Of a stretch of 64,000 bases of DNA, positions 9,469-18,003 are shown piece after piece. Each line of letters opens with the position of its first letter. The stretch's first letter is position 1. The stretch lies in the NCBI GenBank assembly GCA_020721905.1, contig DYLU01000004.1:21766-85765 (forward strand). Reading direction: 5' to 3'. Both the position numbers and the translations under genes were made by a program. The notes below the pieces were generated by a model. It saw only the letters and a list, made by a program, of their open reading frames with translations. It was not told the origin of the DNA and searched no databases. The DNA comes from Leptospira biflexa. GTDB lineage: Bacteria > Spirochaetota > UBA4802 > UB4802.

Positions 9469-10457
9469 TGAATAAAGTATATAAAATAATTTTCTCCATA
9501 ATTACAGTAATATTTTTCATTTCACAAACTTTTGCAGAAGTCCCGGTAAAAATCAAAGACCTTGTTGCCATTGATGGATTAAAAGAAAATCAGGTATATG
9601 GTTATGGTCTTGTTATTGGTTTACAGGGTACCGGTGATAGCAAAGTTAAATTAACGCAGAGTTCATTGTCAAATGTACTCAAAAACTTAGGGCTTAATGA
9701 CGAAAATATTAATTCTAAAAATATTGCAGCTGTCCTTGTAACTGCAACTCTTCCACCGTATGTCAGGCTTGGTGACAGGATTGATGTTACTGTTTCCTCC
9801 ATTGGCGATGCAAAATCACTGGAAAATGGTGTTTTATTACAATCAGCATTAAAAGGTGCTGATGATAAAACCTATGTTGTTGCACAGGGTGTTATTTCAA
9901 TTGCTGGTGATAAGCGTAAAGGGGCAACTATTGGCAGGATAGTGTCGGGTGGCATAGTTGAAAAAGAAATTCTGCCTGATATAGTTAAAGACGGTAACAT
10001 TAAGTTTTCGCTTCTTAATTTTGATTTTTCGGTTGCAAAAGAAATAAAAACTGCTATTGAAAAAAAATATCCCGATTCAAAGCCAGTAATAGATAAAGGT
10101 TTTATTCAATGCACTCTTCCGCAAAATGTTACTGTCACAGATTTTATAGCCGATATAGAAAACATTGAGATAGTACCTGTATATAGTGCACGAGTGGTAA
10201 TTAATGAACGAAATGGTACCATTGTGATGGGCGGCGATATCCGTGTTTCTCAGGCGGTAATAAGCAAGCAAGGGGTAACAATAACTATTGAAGAAACACA
10301 TAAAAAAGGGAGTATGTATTTATTGAAAGATGCTGCAACTGTCAAAGATTTAGTTGATTCATTGAATTACATTGGTATGAGTACACAGGATATTATCGTA
10401 ATTTTAAAGGCAATGAAACAGGCAGGATGTCTGCATGCAGAGTTGATAGTTCAGTGA
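9465..10457 (+). CDS. flgI: Flagellar P-ring protein FlgI
   Basis: 330 residues, periplasmic after a signal peptide ending near TFAEVP. The mature start VPVKIKDLVAIDGLKENQVYGYGLVIGLQGTGDS and the internal LGDRIDVTVSSIGDAKSLENGVLL segment are diagnostic of FlgI, which forms the P ring in the peptidoglycan layer. The length is slightly below the usual 345-370. The start lies within the flgH stop codon (ATGATGA), and either of two adjacent ATGs could be used. With FlgA and FlgH this shows that the organism builds both ring structures. Confidence 0.95.
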   Translation: MMNKVYKIIFSIITVIFFISQTFAEVPVKIKDLVAIDGLKENQVYGYGLVIGLQGTGDSKVKLTQSSLSNVLKNLGLNDENINSKNIAAVLVTATLPPYVRLGDRIDVTVSSIGDAKSLENGVLLQSALKGADDKTYVVAQGVISIAGDKRKGATIGRIVSGGIVEKEILPDIVKDGNIKFSLLNFDFSVAKEIKTAIEKKYPDSKPVIDKGFIQCTLPQNVTVTDFIADIENIEIVPVYSARVVINERNGTIVMGGDIRVSQAVISKQGVTITIEETHKKGSMYLLKDAATVKDLVDSLNYIGMSTQDIIVILKAMKQAGCLHAELIVQ

Positions 10458-10464
10458 GGCTGGC

Positions 10465-10842
10465 ATGGATTCAACAATAAAAAATATAATCGAAAGTCAG
10501 AAAACCGTACAGTCTATTAATAAGCAAAAAGATATTGAGCACAAATTACATAATAACTCTACTGGATTCAAATCCATGCTTGATGAGGCAATGGCTAAAA
10601 ACAACGATAAGCCTGTTGATAAAAAGCTTATGGATGTGTGCATTGAAATGGAATCATTATTTGTATATCAGATGCTTAAAGAAATGCGAAAAACAGTTCA
10701 TAAAGAAAATGATTTATTGCATGGCGGGATGGCGCAGGAAATATTTGAGGATATGCTTTACAATGAATATGCCCTCCAGATGTCAAAAACAGCACATTTT
10801 GGACTGGCCAAAACATTATATGAACAGTTAAGCCAGAAGTAA
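10465..10842 (+). CDS. flgJ: FlgJ-type rod-binding protein (no muramidase domain)
   Basis: 125 residues that match only the N-terminal, rod-binding half of FlgJ: LMDVCIEMESLFVYQMLKEMRKTV..LLHGGMAQEIFEDMLYNEYALQMSK. Proteobacterial FlgJ carries an additional C-terminal glucosaminidase; here it is absent, as in spirochaetes and many other groups, where a separate enzyme opens the cell wall. The protein is cytoplasmic or periplasmic rod scaffold/cap. It begins 7 bp after flgI and closes the operon. Its first 40 residues are lysine-rich and poorly conserved. Confidence 0.85.
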   Translation: MDSTIKNIIESQKTVQSINKQKDIEHKLHNNSTGFKSMLDEAMAKNNDKPVDKKLMDVCIEMESLFVYQMLKEMRKTVHKENDLLHGGMAQEIFEDMLYNEYALQMSKTAHFGLAKTLYEQLSQK

Positions 10843-10948
10843 TAGTATTTTTCACGTTACTTTCTTTTACAAGAAAAATTGACTTAAAACCAGTATAAGC
10901 AAAAAATATTGTCTAAAAAAATAAACCAGTAACTTCCACTATAACTAA

Positions 10949-10976
10949 TTGACAAAATATAATTATTAATTACATT
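10949..10976 (+). promoter_or_regulatory. Candidate promoter for the Lol transporter operon
   Basis: TTGACA (10949-10954), a 16-bp spacer and TACATT (10971-10976), ending about 29 bp before the permease gene. It lies in the 162-bp AT-rich gap after the flagellar operon. Confidence 0.35.
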
Positions 10977-11004
10977 CGTTTAAACTTTTAAACAAGGGTT
11001 ATCT

Positions 11005-12309
11005 ATGCATTTATTTGAGCTTTTTATTGGCTGGCGTTATCTCAAAGCAAAAAAATCTCAGGGATTTATTTCATTCAATACATTCCTTTCTATATTTATC
11101 GTTTCTATTGGTGTTTTTGTCCTTATTGTTGTGATGTCCGTCATGACAGGTTTCCAGAGTCAAATACGGGATAAAATTTTAGATGTTGATGCTCATATCA
11201 CCATAAGCCGATACTATGCTGATACTGATAGTGAAGGAATAGACAATTACAGGGAACTATCGGATAAAATTAAAAATGTTAAACAAATTAAAACAATAAT
11301 GCCATTTGTTCAGGGGCAGGGTCTTGTTCGTGTAAAATCGTATATATTCCCTGTTGCAATTCGTGGATACGGCAATCCTGGTGAAGTTCCCAAAGATATT
11401 ACAAAGTTTATAACTGCTGGCGAAAGGGAGTTCAAAAGTACTACTTCAATAGCAATTGGCGAAGAGATGGCTTTCAATTACAATCTCAGGCTTGGTGACT
11501 ACATTGAAATTATTGTACCAAAAGGGCGTTTGACTGCACGGGAAGGGATCACTCCCGGTATTGGCCGCTACCGAATAGCTGCATTTTTTAAAACTGGTTA
11601 TTATGAATTTGATACTAAACTTATAATTATGACAATACCACAAACACAACGGCTATTTGGCATTGGTAATATTGTGAGCGGGCTTGCAATAAAACTTTTT
11701 GATGTGTACGATATGGACAGGATAGCTTCTAAATTGCAGGATATCATTGGCTATGATTTTCAGGTTATTACAGCTGAACAACAGAATCAAAACCTTTTTT
11801 ATGCTCTCCGTCTGGAAAAACTAATCATGACAATAATTTTATTTTTAGTAATCATTTCTGCTTCATTTACCATTATGGGTACTCTTGTCATGGTTGTTAT
11901 GGAAAAACGCAAAGCTATTGGAATTTTAAAAACAATGGGGGCACAGCCTTATTCAATCATGATAATCTTTATTCTTGAGGGTTTTTTTATTGGGCTTATT
12001 GGTGCCATTATTGGAGTTATTACCGGCCTTGCAACAGCAATAAATTTAGAGGCTATTATCCACTGGGTTGAAAGCGTTATTAATAGCATAATGTCCTGGA
12101 TATATATAACATTTGATTTGGGTGTATTTTATCCAGTGACACTGGTGCCCAAAAATGTTTATTATATTGATTCACTGCCAACTCAGATTCAGCCTGAATT
12201 TGTCATGCTTGTTGCCATACTGGCAATTTTTATTGCCACAGTTGCTGCCATTTTGCCTTCATGGCATGCATCAAGACTGCATCCGGTTGAATCAATACGG
12301 TATGAATAA
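11005..12309 (+). CDS. Lipoprotein-releasing ABC transporter permease, LolC/LolE family
   Basis: 434 residues with the LolCE/MacB-FtsX layout: one N-terminal helix (about 25-50), a large periplasmic domain, and three C-terminal helices (about 275-300, 315-345 and 395-420). The N-terminal signature FIGWRYLKAKKSQGFISFNTFLSIFIVSIGVFVLIVVMSVMTGFQ and the cytoplasmic loop EKRKAIGILKTMGAQ are typical. With the adjacent ATPase it should extract lipoproteins from the inner membrane for transfer to the outer membrane. There is only one permease gene here, so it may act as a homodimer. I cannot distinguish LolC from LolE. The ATPase gene starts 16 bp after its stop. Confidence 0.9.
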   Translation: MHLFELFIGWRYLKAKKSQGFISFNTFLSIFIVSIGVFVLIVVMSVMTGFQSQIRDKILDVDAHITISRYYADTDSEGIDNYRELSDKIKNVKQIKTIMPFVQGQGLVRVKSYIFPVAIRGYGNPGEVPKDITKFITAGEREFKSTTSIAIGEEMAFNYNLRLGDYIEIIVPKGRLTAREGITPGIGRYRIAAFFKTGYYEFDTKLIIMTIPQTQRLFGIGNIVSGLAIKLFDVYDMDRIASKLQDIIGYDFQVITAEQQNQNLFYALRLEKLIMTIILFLVIISASFTIMGTLVMVVMEKRKAIGILKTMGAQPYSIMIIFILEGFFIGLIGAIIGVITGLATAINLEAIIHWVESVINSIMSWIYITFDLGVFYPVTLVPKNVYYIDSLPTQIQPEFVMLVAILAIFIATVAAILPSWHASRLHPVESIRYE

Positions 12310-12325
12310 AGATAGGGATTATAGT

Positions 12326-13033
12326 ATGATTCAGAGCATTAATTCAGATAACACTATAATAAAAACTGAAAACCTGTTTAAACAATATGGATACGGCACA
12401 AATTCCATAACAGTACTAAAAAACATCAGCATTAGTATTAATAAAGGGGAGATAGTTTCTGTTATGGGACCTTCAGGTGCAGGCAAATCCACATTGTTGC
12501 ATATTATTGGTTGCCTTGACACATTCCAGGGTGGCAGTGTTCAGATATTGCATCAGGATATTTCCCCATTTTCATATGATGAATTATCGGGTTTCAGAAA
12601 TAAACATATTGGTTTTATATTTCAGATGCATAATCTTATGCCTGAGTTTACAGCATTAGAAAATGCCATGATGCCTCTTTTAATTAAACGCCAATCGTAT
12701 ACAAAAGCTAAACAGAAAGCATTTAAGCTCCTGGAGCATTTTGGTGTAGCCGATAGGGCCAACCACAGACCATCCGAATTATCTGGTGGTGAATGCCAGC
12801 GTATTGCTGTAGCACGAGCGCTTATAACAGAACCTGATATTATATTAGCTGATGAACCAACCGGAAATCTTGACAGGAAAAATTCTGATATATTAATTGA
12901 ACTTCTTTTAAAGAATTGTGTTGAGGAGGGTTCCACAGTTGTTATTGTTACTCATGACCAGTATATTGCTTCCAAGACTCAAAGGGTAATTACTCTGATT
13001 GATGGCACGATACAAACTGATGTGAATAATTAA
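12326..13033 (+). CDS. lolD: Lipoprotein-releasing ABC transporter ATPase, LolD type
   Basis: 235 residues, ATPase partner of the preceding permease. Walker A is GPSGAGKST (about residues 48-56), the signature is LSGGECQRIAVARAL, and Walker B is DIILADEPTGNLD, which includes the EPTGNLD form characteristic of the LolD/FtsE/MacB subgroup. I chose the ATG at 12326, preceded by an AGGGA-like site; an in-frame ATG at 12302 overlapping the permease stop is possible. Any longer version into the permease gene lacks conservation. Confidence 0.9.
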   Translation: MIQSINSDNTIIKTENLFKQYGYGTNSITVLKNISISINKGEIVSVMGPSGAGKSTLLHIIGCLDTFQGGSVQILHQDISPFSYDELSGFRNKHIGFIFQMHNLMPEFTALENAMMPLLIKRQSYTKAKQKAFKLLEHFGVADRANHRPSELSGGECQRIAVARALITEPDIILADEPTGNLDRKNSDILIELLLKNCVEEGSTVVIVTHDQYIASKTQRVITLIDGTIQTDVNN

Positions 13034-13048
13034 TATAAGGATGTAAGT

Positions 13049-14650
13049 ATGAAAATTGAATTTGTAGGCGGATCACGAACAGTAACCGGTTCATCGTTTA
13101 TTGTTAAAAATAACAATTTCACTGTAATGGTGGATTGTGGAATGTTTCAGGGTACACGGGAACTGCGTGAACGAAATTATTTAAATCTTATTTATGCACC
13201 ACAACAAATTGACTGTTTGCTTTTAACACACGCACATATTGACCATAGCGGTTTAATTCCAAAATTGGTTAAAGAAGGCTTTACAAAACCAATCTATGCA
13301 ACCAAAGCCACGTGTGAATTAGCAACCATAATGCTTCCTGATAGTGCCCATATTCAGGAACAGGATGCTGAGATTATAAATAAAAAAAGAAAAAAAATTG
13401 GCCGTGAATTCATTCAGCCCATTTATACTTCAGAAGATGCAAAACAGAGTTTGCAGTATTTTCATCCAGTAAATTACCATGAAACTATATCAATTCATCC
13501 TCAGATTAAAGCACGATTTTATGATGCAGGACATATACTGGGATCGTCGTTTATTGAAATGCACGTACAGGAAAACAACAAAGAACAGGTCATCATTTTT
13601 TCCGGTGACATTGGACAAAAAAATCAGGCAATAATCAAAGATCCTGAATTACCGGAATATGCTGATATTCTACTTATTGAATCAACATACGGTGACAGAT
13701 TGCATAAAAGCAAGGAAGACACATATAATGAACTAAAACATGTTATACTTGATTCGTACAATAAAAAAGGCAACATTATCATTCCTGCATTTGCCATTGA
13801 ACGAACGCAGGAAATACTGTATACCATAGCTCAGCTGGTAAAAAAAGGTGAAATACCACCAATACCAGTATATTTAGACTCGCCACTTGCTACATCAGCA
13901 ACTGAGATTTTTATTAATAATCAAGATTGCTTTGATGAAGCTATGATTAAACTTCTTAAATCAGGTGATAATCCACTTGATTTTCCCAATCTTCATTTTG
14001 TACAAACCGTGGAAGAATCCAAATGGTTAAATACCAATGCTAAGGGTGCTATCATTATTGCTGCCAGTGGTATGTGTACAGCTGGCAGGGTGAAACATCA
14101 TCTTTTAAATAATCTTTATAAACCTGAATCCTCTGTGGTATTTGTTGGCTATCAGGCTCAAGGTACATTGGGTAGACACATCATTGATGGTGCTAAACTT
14201 GTAAAAATATATGGTGAAAATGTTGCTGTCAGAGCAAAGATATACACCATTGGCGGATTTTCCGCACATGCTGATAAAGAAGGTTTACTTGAATGGATGA
14301 GTCATATTAAAAATCCTGATCTTAAAGTTTTTGTAATCCATGGCGAGGAAACATCATCAACAGTTTTTGCGGATGAAATCCGCAAACGATTTGGATACAC
14401 CGTTTATGTACCTCACTGGGGTGAAATAGTTGACCTGCATACTATGAAATCTGAATATGCACAATACAGTCCCATTGAAAAAACAGATAATATTGAATCC
14501 GAAATTGACAGGATTTCACATCTTCTTTCTACTATAAAATTACGGTATCAGAAAGCTAAGGAAGAGGGCAGAAGAATTAATTGGTCACAGGTGGAAAATG
14601 ATATTTCAGATGTAAGAGAACTCGTTACAATGATCAATGATGAGTTATAA
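13049..14650 (+). CDS. Metallo-beta-lactamase/beta-CASP RNase (CPSF73-like)
   Basis: 533 residues combining an MBL fold with a beta-CASP insertion. Motif 2 is HAHIDHSG (His61, His63, Asp65, His66), then GHILGS, FSGDIG, and the C-terminal GGFSAHAD. These provide a two-zinc site. Relatives include Thermus TTHA0252 and archaeal CPSF proteins, which cut RNA endonucleolytically and may trim 5'-3'. Compared with TTHA0252 (about 430 residues) it has an extra C-terminal tail of about 90 residues rich in charged residues. It starts 15 bp after lolD and probably belongs to the same transcript, but the function is unrelated. Confidence 0.85.
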   Translation: MKIEFVGGSRTVTGSSFIVKNNNFTVMVDCGMFQGTRELRERNYLNLIYAPQQIDCLLLTHAHIDHSGLIPKLVKEGFTKPIYATKATCELATIMLPDSAHIQEQDAEIINKKRKKIGREFIQPIYTSEDAKQSLQYFHPVNYHETISIHPQIKARFYDAGHILGSSFIEMHVQENNKEQVIIFSGDIGQKNQAIIKDPELPEYADILLIESTYGDRLHKSKEDTYNELKHVILDSYNKKGNIIIPAFAIERTQEILYTIAQLVKKGEIPPIPVYLDSPLATSATEIFINNQDCFDEAMIKLLKSGDNPLDFPNLHFVQTVEESKWLNTNAKGAIIIAASGMCTAGRVKHHLLNNLYKPESSVVFVGYQAQGTLGRHIIDGAKLVKIYGENVAVRAKIYTIGGFSAHADKEGLLEWMSHIKNPDLKVFVIHGEETSSTVFADEIRKRFGYTVYVPHWGEIVDLHTMKSEYAQYSPIEKTDNIESEIDRISHLLSTIKLRYQKAKEEGRRINWSQVENDISDVRELVTMINDEL

Positions 14651-14658
14651 TTTTATAT

Positions 14659-14695
14659 GTGTACACTGCCTACAAACAACATCAGCAGTGTACAC
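14659..14695. terminator. Strong hairpin between convergent genes
   Basis: A perfect 11-bp inverted repeat GTGTACACTGC/GCAGTGTACAC with a 15-nt loop lies between the stops of two convergent genes. Neither strand has a long T tract after it, so it is either a bidirectional terminator of the less canonical kind or an RNA-stabilising structure. Confidence 0.6.
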
Positions 14696-14704
14696 TCAAT
14701 GACA

Positions 14705-15952
14705 TTATTCATATACCTTTTCTTCAACCTGATCAGCTCCCGGGGCATCCTGCTCAACATCACGAATATTTTCTTTTGAAATCACTTTGAAGTATTCCTT
14801 ATACCACTCATTCTGGATTATTAAATCCATTATCTCATTAGTACCAACCCATATCATTGAAAGCCTTATATCGCGCACAATTCTTTCAATTGGATATACA
14901 TTGGTATACCCAATGCCACCCATAACCTGCATACAATTATTGGCAATGGTCCAGGCTGATTCCGTTACAAACTTTTTGGACTGGGATACCATGCGTCGTA
15001 CCCTTCCTGGATGTACTTTACCTGAATCTATTGCCAGGGCTGTACTATATACCAGTGAGCGTATTGCATCAAGTAACATCACACTATCGGCCACTTTAAA
15101 TCCTACTGCTTCAAAATTAGCTATAGGCTGGCCAAATGCTTTACGCATTGATGTGTAGCGTGTTGCTATTTCTATTGCCGGGCGTACACTGCCAATTGTC
15201 ATTGCTGCCGTACCTAATCGCTCAGGAATCATATTTCGTACAAATACTTCAAAACCACCATTTATCCCATTGAGTGCATATCGTTCAGGCACTCTTACTT
15301 CATTTAAAATTAAACGTCCAGCTCCTCCGCCACGTACTCCCATCAATCCATATATATATTTTGTCTCAACACCTTTTATTCTTGGCACCATAAAACATGT
15401 AAGCCGTTCATGAGGATTACCTTCATGATTTGTTACTGCATATACCATGAACCAGTCAGCTCCTTCAGCACCAACAATGAATCGCTTTTGACCTGTAATA
15501 ATCCAATCACTGCCATCTTTTTTAGCGATAGTTGTTGCGCCAAAAAAATCAGACCCTCCACGCGGTTCAGTCAAACATTCCGCTGCATACACATCACCTT
15601 TAAGTAAAGGTACAACCACTTCCTGTTTCAATTCCTCATTTCCAAACTCTACAATCGCATCACAAACAATGTCAGCACCAACACCCCACAAGCAGGCCAG
15701 TGAGTAGCTTGCAACACCAATTTCTTCAGCCACTATACAATCATCCACCCATTGAAGCCCCCGACCACCATACTTCTTTGGCAACCGTATTCCCAACAGA
15801 TTCCTTTTACCTGCTTCTTTCAAAAATTCTTTAGGGAAATGTATTTTTTCTGAGTCCATATCAAGTATCATTTCCCGTGGAACCCACTTAACAAAATCAC
15901 GTGCTTCATTTCGTAATTTTAGTTGTTCATCAGTCATAATAAAATCAAACAT
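14705..15952 (-). CDS. Acyl-CoA dehydrogenase (LCAD/IVD-like active site)
   Basis: 415-residue flavoprotein that should oxidise an acyl-CoA to the 2-enoyl-CoA. The FAD/substrate motif LTEPRGGSD (about 128-135) and the C-terminal MGGIGYTNVYPIERIVRD block are clear. At the position where medium-chain enzymes carry the catalytic Glu (YEGT), this protein has Val (WVGTNEIM, Val369). It has instead Glu244 in PERLGTA, the position used as base in isovaleryl- and long-chain acyl-CoA dehydrogenases, so it is likely active with the alternative base. It lies 47 bp after the acyl-CoA ligase gene on the same strand, with a GGAGGAA-like ribosome site, suggesting one unit for activation and oxidation of an acid. 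Substrate unknown. Confidence 0.88.
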   Translation of the reverse strand: MFDFIMTDEQLKLRNEARDFVKWVPREMILDMDSEKIHFPKEFLKEAGKRNLLGIRLPKKYGGRGLQWVDDCIVAEEIGVASYSLACLWGVGADIVCDAIVEFGNEELKQEVVVPLLKGDVYAAECLTEPRGGSDFFGATTIAKKDGSDWIITGQKRFIVGAEGADWFMVYAVTNHEGNPHERLTCFMVPRIKGVETKYIYGLMGVRGGGAGRLILNEVRVPERYALNGINGGFEVFVRNMIPERLGTAAMTIGSVRPAIEIATRYTSMRKAFGQPIANFEAVGFKVADSVMLLDAIRSLVYSTALAIDSGKVHPGRVRRMVSQSKKFVTESAWTIANNCMQVMGGIGYTNVYPIERIVRDIRLSMIWVGTNEIMDLIIQNEWYKEYFKVISKENIRDVEQDAPGADQVEEKVYE

Positions 15953-15999
15953 GATATTCCTCCTTTAGTGTAATACAATTTTCTTCTTAATTATATTGA

Positions 16000-17514
16000 T
16001 TATTTTACATCTTTATATTGTTCTCTTAATTTATATTTCATCACTTTACCACTTGGAGTGTATGGTAAATTTTCAACAAAGAAAAATTGTTTTGGTATTT
16101 TGTATTTAGCTAATTTGTCACTAAGAAAATCTATAATTGATTCTTTTGTCACATTACTATCCTGATTTTTTATAATAAACGCTGCAACAGTTTCACCCCA
16201 TTCAGGATGTGGCAATCCAATTACAGCAACTGCGGTAATACCCGGCATTGTAATAATAACATCCTCTACTTCTTTTGAATAAACATTTTCCCCACCTGTA
16301 ACTATCATATCCTTTATTCTATCAACAATAAATAAATAACCATCATCATCTATTCTTGCAACATCACCTGTTTTATACCAATCGCCTTCAATTGCTTCTT
16401 TGGTTGCATCAAGGTTTTTATAGTACCCTTTCATCATGCTATCGGATCGCAACCATATCTCACCAGTTTCACCAGGTTTTGCGTCTTGTCCATCATTCTT
16501 AATTATCCTGATGTCACAGCCAGGTAATCCAAATTTGCCTATTGAACCAGCTTTTTTAATCTGCTCCTTTGGCAACAAAACAGTACCGGTGGGTCCAGAT
16601 TCGGTCATACCATACACTTGATAAAAATTACTTGTTTTATACTTTTCCATAAGCATTTTAGCAACATCGGCACTGATAGGACCACCACCATATATCCATG
16701 CTCTCATTGATTTCAAATCGAAAGAGTCAAAATTTGGTATTAATTGAACTGGCATTGTATAAGAAACAGGTGCTCCAAAATATATTGTACATTTTTCATT
16801 CTGAATTGCCTGTACAAAATGGACAGGATGATATTCCCTCAGCAATACTGTTGTACCTCCTACATATTGAATACCTGCGAACCAATTATTTAAAGGAGAT
16901 GAATGCCATATTGGCATAGCCATCAATAATATGTCATCAGCATCCATCTTTGTTGCAATAACGGCAGTTATTCCAGCCATTACAACATTACGATGAGTAT
17001 GAAGACATCCTTTAGGCTTTCCGGTGGTGCCAGAGGTATAAAGAATTTCCGCATAATCATCATCATTGACTATTACTTTTTTTGGTACTTTGTGTGAATT
17101 AATATTTTCACCAAAATATGCATATACACCAGCTTTTGAATCCAAACTTATTTTTTTAACGTTAGTTGTAATTTTATCTGCAACACCAGATAACGAGCCA
17201 TCAAATAAAAATATTTTCGATTCACTGTGATCTAATATATAATCAGTCTCTAGAGCCATGAGTTTATGATTAATTGGAACAGCTGTAGCACCTGCAAACC
17301 AACTACCAAATAAAGCTATTACAAAATCAGGCGTATTCTGACTCATTATTGCAATTTTATCGCCTTTAACAATACCTTGAGATTGAAAAAATGCTGCAGC
17401 ACTTAATGACATATCAAGGACATCCTGAAATGTGTAATTTTTACCATTATACCGTAAACAATATTTCCCTGGGTGTTTTCTGGCATTACTCTCTAATAAG
17501 TTTGTTAATTTCAT
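16000..17514 (-). CDS. AMP-forming acyl-CoA ligase (fatty/carboxylic acid activating)
   Basis: 504 residues from the ATG at 17514, which has GGAGG just upstream; the longer reading frame upstream has no site and runs through the operator region. The ANL-family motifs are present: P-loop YTSGTTGKPKG, YGMTESGP, the GEIWLRSDSMMKGYY/GDWYKTGDVA block and the C-terminal PSGKVMKYKLR with the catalytic lysine. It converts a carboxylic acid, ATP and CoA to acyl-CoA, AMP and PPi. The order ligase then acyl-CoA dehydrogenase suggests catabolism of a fatty or short branched acid. The exact substrate cannot be read from the sequence. Confidence 0.88.
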   Translation of the reverse strand: MKLTNLLESNARKHPGKYCLRYNGKNYTFQDVLDMSLSAAAFFQSQGIVKGDKIAIMSQNTPDFVIALFGSWFAGATAVPINHKLMALETDYILDHSESKIFLFDGSLSGVADKITTNVKKISLDSKAGVYAYFGENINSHKVPKKVIVNDDDYAEILYTSGTTGKPKGCLHTHRNVVMAGITAVIATKMDADDILLMAMPIWHSSPLNNWFAGIQYVGGTTVLLREYHPVHFVQAIQNEKCTIYFGAPVSYTMPVQLIPNFDSFDLKSMRAWIYGGGPISADVAKMLMEKYKTSNFYQVYGMTESGPTGTVLLPKEQIKKAGSIGKFGLPGCDIRIIKNDGQDAKPGETGEIWLRSDSMMKGYYKNLDATKEAIEGDWYKTGDVARIDDDGYLFIVDRIKDMIVTGGENVYSKEVEDVIITMPGITAVAVIGLPHPEWGETVAAFIIKNQDSNVTKESIIDFLSDKLAKYKIPKQFFFVENLPYTPSGKVMKYKLREQYKDVK

Positions 17515-17525
17515 AATAAACCTCC

Positions 17526-17568
17526 AAATATAACAATTTGTTATATTTCTGTTATATTTGTTATATTT
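17526..17568. promoter_or_regulatory. Palindromic operator candidate with extra half-sites
   Basis: AAATATAACAA (17526-17536), one T, and TTGTTATATTT (17538-17548) form a perfect 23-bp palindrome directly before the ligase ribosome site. Two further TTATATTT half-sites follow at 17552-17559 and 17561-17568. The array lies between the divergent ligase and XRE-regulator genes, the expected place for the regulator's own operator. Confidence 0.55.
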
Positions 17569-17655
17569 GTCAACCACTTTATTAAATTTTTTACTTGATT
17601 ATTATTAAAATATTAATTTCATTAAACGTAAATTAACCAAAATTTAAGAAATTCC

Positions 17656-18003
17656 ATGGCTTTAAAACAAATAGGAAGAAAAATACAATTAGCCAGAGAA
17701 GAAAAAGGTATTACTCAGCTTGAGCTGGCCAAAATGCTTGGTATAACACAGGCTGCATTGTCCAATTATGAATTAGGCAAGCGAAGAGTATATTTTCATC
17801 AGATTGAATTAATAGCCGAGCATCTTGAAAAACCAATTTCATACTTTCTTGATGATGAATCCATGTTAGAAGGTTATGAAAATATAATTAATGATGAAAT
17901 GATAGAGCTTATTACCAGTAAGATGAAACAATTAAACAGGAAAGAATTGTTACAATTAGATCAATTTATTGATTTTCTTCATTGGAGAAAAAACAATGAG
18001 TAA
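17656..18003 (+). CDS. XRE-family transcriptional regulator
   Basis: 115 residues. An N-terminal helix-turn-helix of the Cro/CI type covers residues about 6-62 (GRKIQLAREEKGITQLELAKMLGITQAALSNYELGKRRV), followed by a short acidic C-terminal region (residues 75-115) that may dimerise. The protein overlaps the start of the second acyl-CoA dehydrogenase gene by 8 bp, so the two are translated together. By position it probably controls itself and the divergent acyl-CoA ligase/dehydrogenase unit through the palindrome at 17526-17568. No ligand-binding domain is present. Confidence 0.88.
   Translation: MALKQIGRKIQLAREEKGITQLELAKMLGITQAALSNYELGKRRVYFHQIELIAEHLEKPISYFLDDESMLEGYENIINDEMIELITSKMKQLNRKELLQLDQFIDFLHWRKNNE

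Noticed and set aside
12155-12325. An N-terminal extension of the LolD gene inside the permease gene
   Set aside because: The extension is the permease sequence read in another frame and lacks family similarity; ATG 12326 has a ribosome site.
16000-17514. The acyl-CoA ligase as part of the sulfoquinovose cluster (for example sulfoacetate activation)
   Set aside because: It is separated by several unrelated genes, lacks the shared operator, has a different palindrome and is paired with acyl-CoA dehydrogenases.
17515-17577. A longer N-terminus for the acyl-CoA ligase
   Set aside because: It would run over the ribosome site and the palindromic operator; the ATG at 17514 fits the family start.
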